DNA of 64,000 bases from Acanthosepion pharaonis (lineage: Eukaryota > Mollusca > Cephalopoda > Sepiida > Sepiidae), in contig CAHIKZ030005409.1 in assembly GCA_903632075.3 (NCBI GenBank), positions 330,001 to 394,000 of the forward strand, in the 5' to 3' direction. The translations under genes were made by a program, and so were the position numbers. Position 1 is the stretch's first letter; every line of letters begins with the position of its first letter. The notes beneath the pieces are model-generated. The model had not been told where the DNA came from. It saw only the letters and a list, made by a program, of their open reading frames with translations, and did no database searches. Shown here piece by piece: positions 61,079 through 64,000 of the stretch.

Positions 61079-61641
61079 GATAATATTTTGTTATGTTGAC
61101 ATAGAAGATTGATATGCGACGATAACGATCGCGGAATAGAAGACGCATGTCGTAATCTCAAGATGCGGTTCTAGAACGTTCTTTTTACTGGGTGTATATG
61201 CGAGTATCTGTGATTCTAATAATAAACCCACAACATATATTGGTTTTACTACAACCATGCTCTCCCGTAGATTTATCTGTCACCTTTCTAATCTTAGTTC
61301 TATTAAACAACTCTTCTTAAAAAACATAGCTATGTACATAATATTAGACAGATATTAGTTGATAACACAATACTCACACATACACACAGTAAAAAGAACC
61401 TTCAGATATTGGGGGCCATCTACATTAAAACAAATCAACCCACACTCAACAAAATTGCATTTTAAACTAGTTACAACACATTACATTGCATATAGACATA
61501 TGGTTCTGTTTTTAATATTTCGATCTATCACGTGGTATGACGTCATAGAACCGTATCATGAATTTACGACCTGCATCTGCTATTCGGCGATCCTTATTGT
61601 CGCATATCAATCTTTTATGTCAACATAACAAAATATTATCT
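61079..61641. repeat. Long imperfect inverted repeat
   Basis: 61079-61176 is the reverse complement of 61545-61641 (shared AGATAATATTTTGTTATGTTG, AGATTGATATGCGAC). The inner parts also pair (61178-61225 with 61340-61400, TTCTTTTTACTG), with about 145 extra bases in the right arm. It could be inverted PLE arms or a decayed inverted-repeat transposon. Confidence 0.8.
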
Positions 61642-61689
61642 TATAATATAATCAGATTATTATTGCCACACCAGGATAAAATGATCTTC

Positions 61690-62330
61690 ATGAAAAAAAG
61701 GATTCAAAAGTATCACAGCGATTAAAATTTTAGATATCTTTCGGCTGACACATCTTCAGAAAAAATAACATTGTTGGCAACAAAACTAAGTTGTTGAAAA
61801 GAAAAATTATTTTCAACAACTGGTGTTAAAATATACCAAAACTAGGGAACAAAAAAGTCAATTCCTAGTTAGGCGTTGGATTGTCGACTAGCTCCTCGAA
61901 CAATGCCATGTGCTTTAATTCTCTCTGCCTACACAAGGCAGGACGTTGTATATTAATAACAACAGACTCCAAGATGTCCAAGTGAAGTCTTGTCCATGTC
62001 CTGTGCAAGGCAGAGAAGAACCCCAGAGAATAGTGGGTACAGAATAGAATTCCATAAATGCTCACCGAGTCTGAGGACACCCGGATGCTATAGGCTCATG
62101 TCTACTTACTTGACCCAGAACATGGTGGGCGATCCTAACCTCTAACCACTGGATAGTTCTGCCCATATAGTCGATCTCACATCGACATTTATATTGATAA
62201 ACAACTAAACTCTGCTGATGAACAGGTAGGACATTCTTGTGACCTGAGGGAAAGCCCTTCTGATAGAAAAAATATTCCGGACAAATACGGCATTAAAACA
62301 TCGTTTGATAGAAGAGGATATTTCATCGGC
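61690..62330 (-). pseudogene. PLE-B GIY-YIG fragment plus 3' end
   Basis: The minus strand reads VVYQYKCRCEIDYMGRTIQW, LEVRIAHHV (62205-62110), then in another frame THYSLGFFSALHRTWTRLHLDILESVVINIQRPALCRQRELKH. This is the GIY-YIG nuclease end of a PLE different from PLE-A. The family shows a CXC next to the YMG block and the LDILESV..P.LCRQ block. Frames break near 62080. The 3' end with a hammerhead-like core follows at 61770-61690. Confidence 0.75.
61710..61775 (-). ncRNA. Hammerhead-like core in the PLE-B 3' end
   Basis: The minus strand reads CTGAAGA (61759-61753), a spacer TGTGTCAGCC, GAAA, then AGATATCT as stem III and a possible CUA cleavage site. A U-run before the box can pair with the A-run after the cut. 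Stem II pairs poorly. Confidence 0.45.
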
Positions 62331-62398
62331 ATATATTTGACTCACAGGACCAATCCACGGTATTCTAACATATACAGGACATTTAGGTGGACCATATA

Positions 62399-62475
62399 CA
62401 GTGTAACCCGGATATAAGAGAGTTGTCGGGACCAGAGAAGTCTCTTATATCCGGGTTTCTCTTATATCTGGGTTT
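62399..62475 (-). repeat. Terminal region with three transposase-site-like motifs
   Basis: CCCGGATATAAGAGA (62407-62421) recurs inverted at 62441-62455 and again, with one change, at 62459-62473. The first two can form a hairpin with a 19-base loop. Confidence 0.85.
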
Positions 62476-62619
62476 GGTCTATTTTGTTTAGGTAACTATG
62501 GGAACACTTCATATAACGCTTTTTACGTACAGAGCACTAGTTTATTTAACAGTTATAGACATAAAAAACACAGACAAAAATACATTTTCAATCAGTTTTC
62601 AAAATAATTCAATCAAAAA

Positions 62620-63991
62620 TTACTTTTTCTTAAAAAAGTCAGTCATTTTTGATTGTATAGAAATTTCTTTGTTAGCATCATGAACACTTTCATACAGTCC
62701 GTAAATCATTTTCAATGCGCCATCAGGATTACTGCTTTTTGCTTCAAAGTAGGCTGTCAGAGTTTCAAGCGCATTCAATGCAGCCAGAGAATTTGGCACT
62801 GGTTTGTCACTTTCAGAAACTTCAGAACTCACGCTTTCAGCATCATCATCTTCGTCAAAATCTTGATCATCCGATTTTATACCACGTGTGATGTCCGTGT
62901 CAGTCAGTTCTCCATAACATTGTGTATGGTCGTCGAAGCTGATAAATTCGTCAAAATCTGTTTGCTTCATGCCCGATGGTGGAGAAACTTGATCATTTTC
63001 GTCGAGTATTTCTTCCACTTCAGCATGTGATTCAATGACAAAGCCGGCCTTTTTAAAACAATTTTGAATTGTTGACGGGTTTGACCATGAAAAGTGCTCG
63101 CTTCATCATGTGCATGGCCTTCAAAACAGTTATCTGCTTGGCCACCTCGAACAGCGGCACTGGTGGTGTAGCATCGATCGCTGCGATTTGCATTCGAACA
63201 AGTTCCCGATGATAATACACTTTGAATGGACGAATGATGCCTTGATCCAAAGGTTGAATGAGACTGGTGGTGTTTGGTGGCATGAACGACAATTTGATGT
63301 TTGACAGGTTTGTACCCGGCAGTAAGTTATGACAAGTTGCATTGGCCAAAAACAGAATAATCTTTCGATTTTGAGCAATCATTTTTCGATCAAGCGTTTT
63401 CATAACGTCAGTAAACAGCTGACTAGTCATCCAGGCTTTACGATTAGCGGAGTAAGAAAACGGCACAGTTTTGACATTTTTAAAGCAGCGTGGTTTTGCC
63501 GACTTACCAACAACTACAGCTTGCTGTTCACTGCCGTCCATGTTTGTGAACTGAAGCATCGTGAGTCTGTCTTTGGGAACTTTTGTCCCATTTGACTGTT
63601 CGTCGCCGGCAAATCGCAAAGATCCAGACGGCATGGCTTTGTAGAAAATTCCCGTTTCATCACAGTTCCAAACATCTTTTGGATCATATCCACGAAAAAG
63701 TTGCGGCAAAACGTTTGTCACCCATTCGTTGCCAAACCGTGATCTGCTGACGTGAAATTTTTTGAACGAAATGTTATTGGCCTGCTTCCAGCGCATGAGC
63801 CAGCCATTGCTCGGTTCAAAATCAACTTCAAGATTTACTGCCAGTTGTGATGCTTTCTGCCTGATGACGTGATCAGTGACGGTAGCTCCATGAGCACATG
63901 CTTGCGTAAACCATTGTGTAAGCGCTTCGTTAACGTCCTTGTGCACGGATTGGTGCTTTCGTTTGCGATTAGTGTTTCCGTTCATTTGCAT
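62620..63991 (-). pseudogene. Tigger transposase, one frameshift and a lost catalytic Asp
   Basis: The transposase cuts and pastes its element at TA. The visible part starts in the basic linker (NRKRKH) and the second HTH domain (residues about 13-80, DVNEALTQWFTQA, GWLMRWKQANNIS). The N-terminal CENP-B-type HTH must lie past the window end, so the ATG at 63991 is probably internal. DDE_1 core: Asp111 (WNCDETG), then residue 216 in FLANATCH where Asp is expected (codon GCC, 63346-63344), and Asp249 (IQPLDQGI), spacing 32 as in Tigger. The frame ends at 63053, but a single extra base at about 63077-63080 explains it: the next frame carries on to 62620 with FKKAG, an acidic stretch and SKMTDFFKKK. 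Confidence 0.92.
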
Positions 63992-64000
63992 GCAAGATCT

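Larger units (their letters stand above)
62399..64000 (-). mobile_element. Tigger/pogo DNA transposon, cut by the window end
   Basis: The end CAGTGTAACCCGGATATAAG at 62399 follows a TA dinucleotide (62397-62398), as expected for this class. The transposase runs on the minus strand toward it. The other end lies beyond 64000. Confidence 0.9.

Noticed and set aside
62653..63030. 125-codon plus-strand frame
   Set aside because: Antisense shadow of the Tigger transposase C-terminus.

Overview
Kind of organism. The window is AT-rich, intron/intergenic-like animal DNA. It has no operons, many (TA)n, (CA)n and compound microsatellites, and many broken copies of different transposon classes: Penelope-like elements (PLEs), a CsRn1-type Ty3/gypsy LTR element, several LINE clades, Tc1 and Tigger/pogo DNA transposons, and tRNA-derived SINE-like repeats. 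The mix and the protein variants fit a lophotrochozoan, with a cephalopod (octopus-like) as best guess. This is inference from repeat content and codes; no species-diagnostic gene is present.

Layout. 1-2924: a broken PLE with inverted terminal arms, next to a jockey-like LINE fragment (2938-3870) and a decayed PLE end (4425-4735). 4.7-15.5 kb: almost gene-free, with microsatellites and one LINE 3' fragment (12640-12890). 15517-21209: a full-length but inactivated CsRn1/Kabuki-type LTR retrotransposon (LTRs, tRNA-Trp-like primer site, gag with CHCC box, protease-RT-RNaseH-integrase, polypurine tract). 22.0-24.6 kb: (TA)n tracts, a (TA)n-associated repeat and a duplication whose blocks are in swapped order. 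27.9-28.3 kb: a two-unit tandem repeat. 28551-30800 (-): an R2/NeSL-like LINE with zinc-finger remnant, partial RT and restriction-like endonuclease. 30.9-32.1 kb: SINE-like copy and two PLE ends. 34086-35990 (-): a second jockey-like LINE copy. 37790-38160 (-): another LINE end. 42-45.4 kb: SINE-like and (TA)n-associated repeats, a minisatellite, and a PLE start carrying the best hammerhead-ribozyme-like motif. 45832-47265: a Tc1-like transposon with both terminal repeats. 48416-48498: a long hairpin. 49360-50830: an RTE-like LINE. 54069-54764 (-): the only convincing host gene piece, the terminal exon of a trypsin-like serine protease. 56138-56506: a 370-bp miniature PLE. 56916-59097 (-): an R4/Dong-like LINE. 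59640-59870 (-): SINE-like. 60965-62330: PLE ends, a long inverted repeat and a GIY-YIG fragment. 62399-64000 (-): a Tigger transposon cut by the window end.

How it works together. Nothing here forms a pathway; it is a layered transposon graveyard around one protease exon. Two themes recur. (1) PLE ends of several families carry the hammerhead-ribozyme core (CUGANGA, a stem, then GAAA). (2) Transposon enzymes that otherwise look well kept have lost a catalytic aspartate (Tigger D to A, gypsy protease D to N, jockey RT motif A D to V, R4-like RT motif C D to P). I see no clear new system; the ribozyme set is the best lead.
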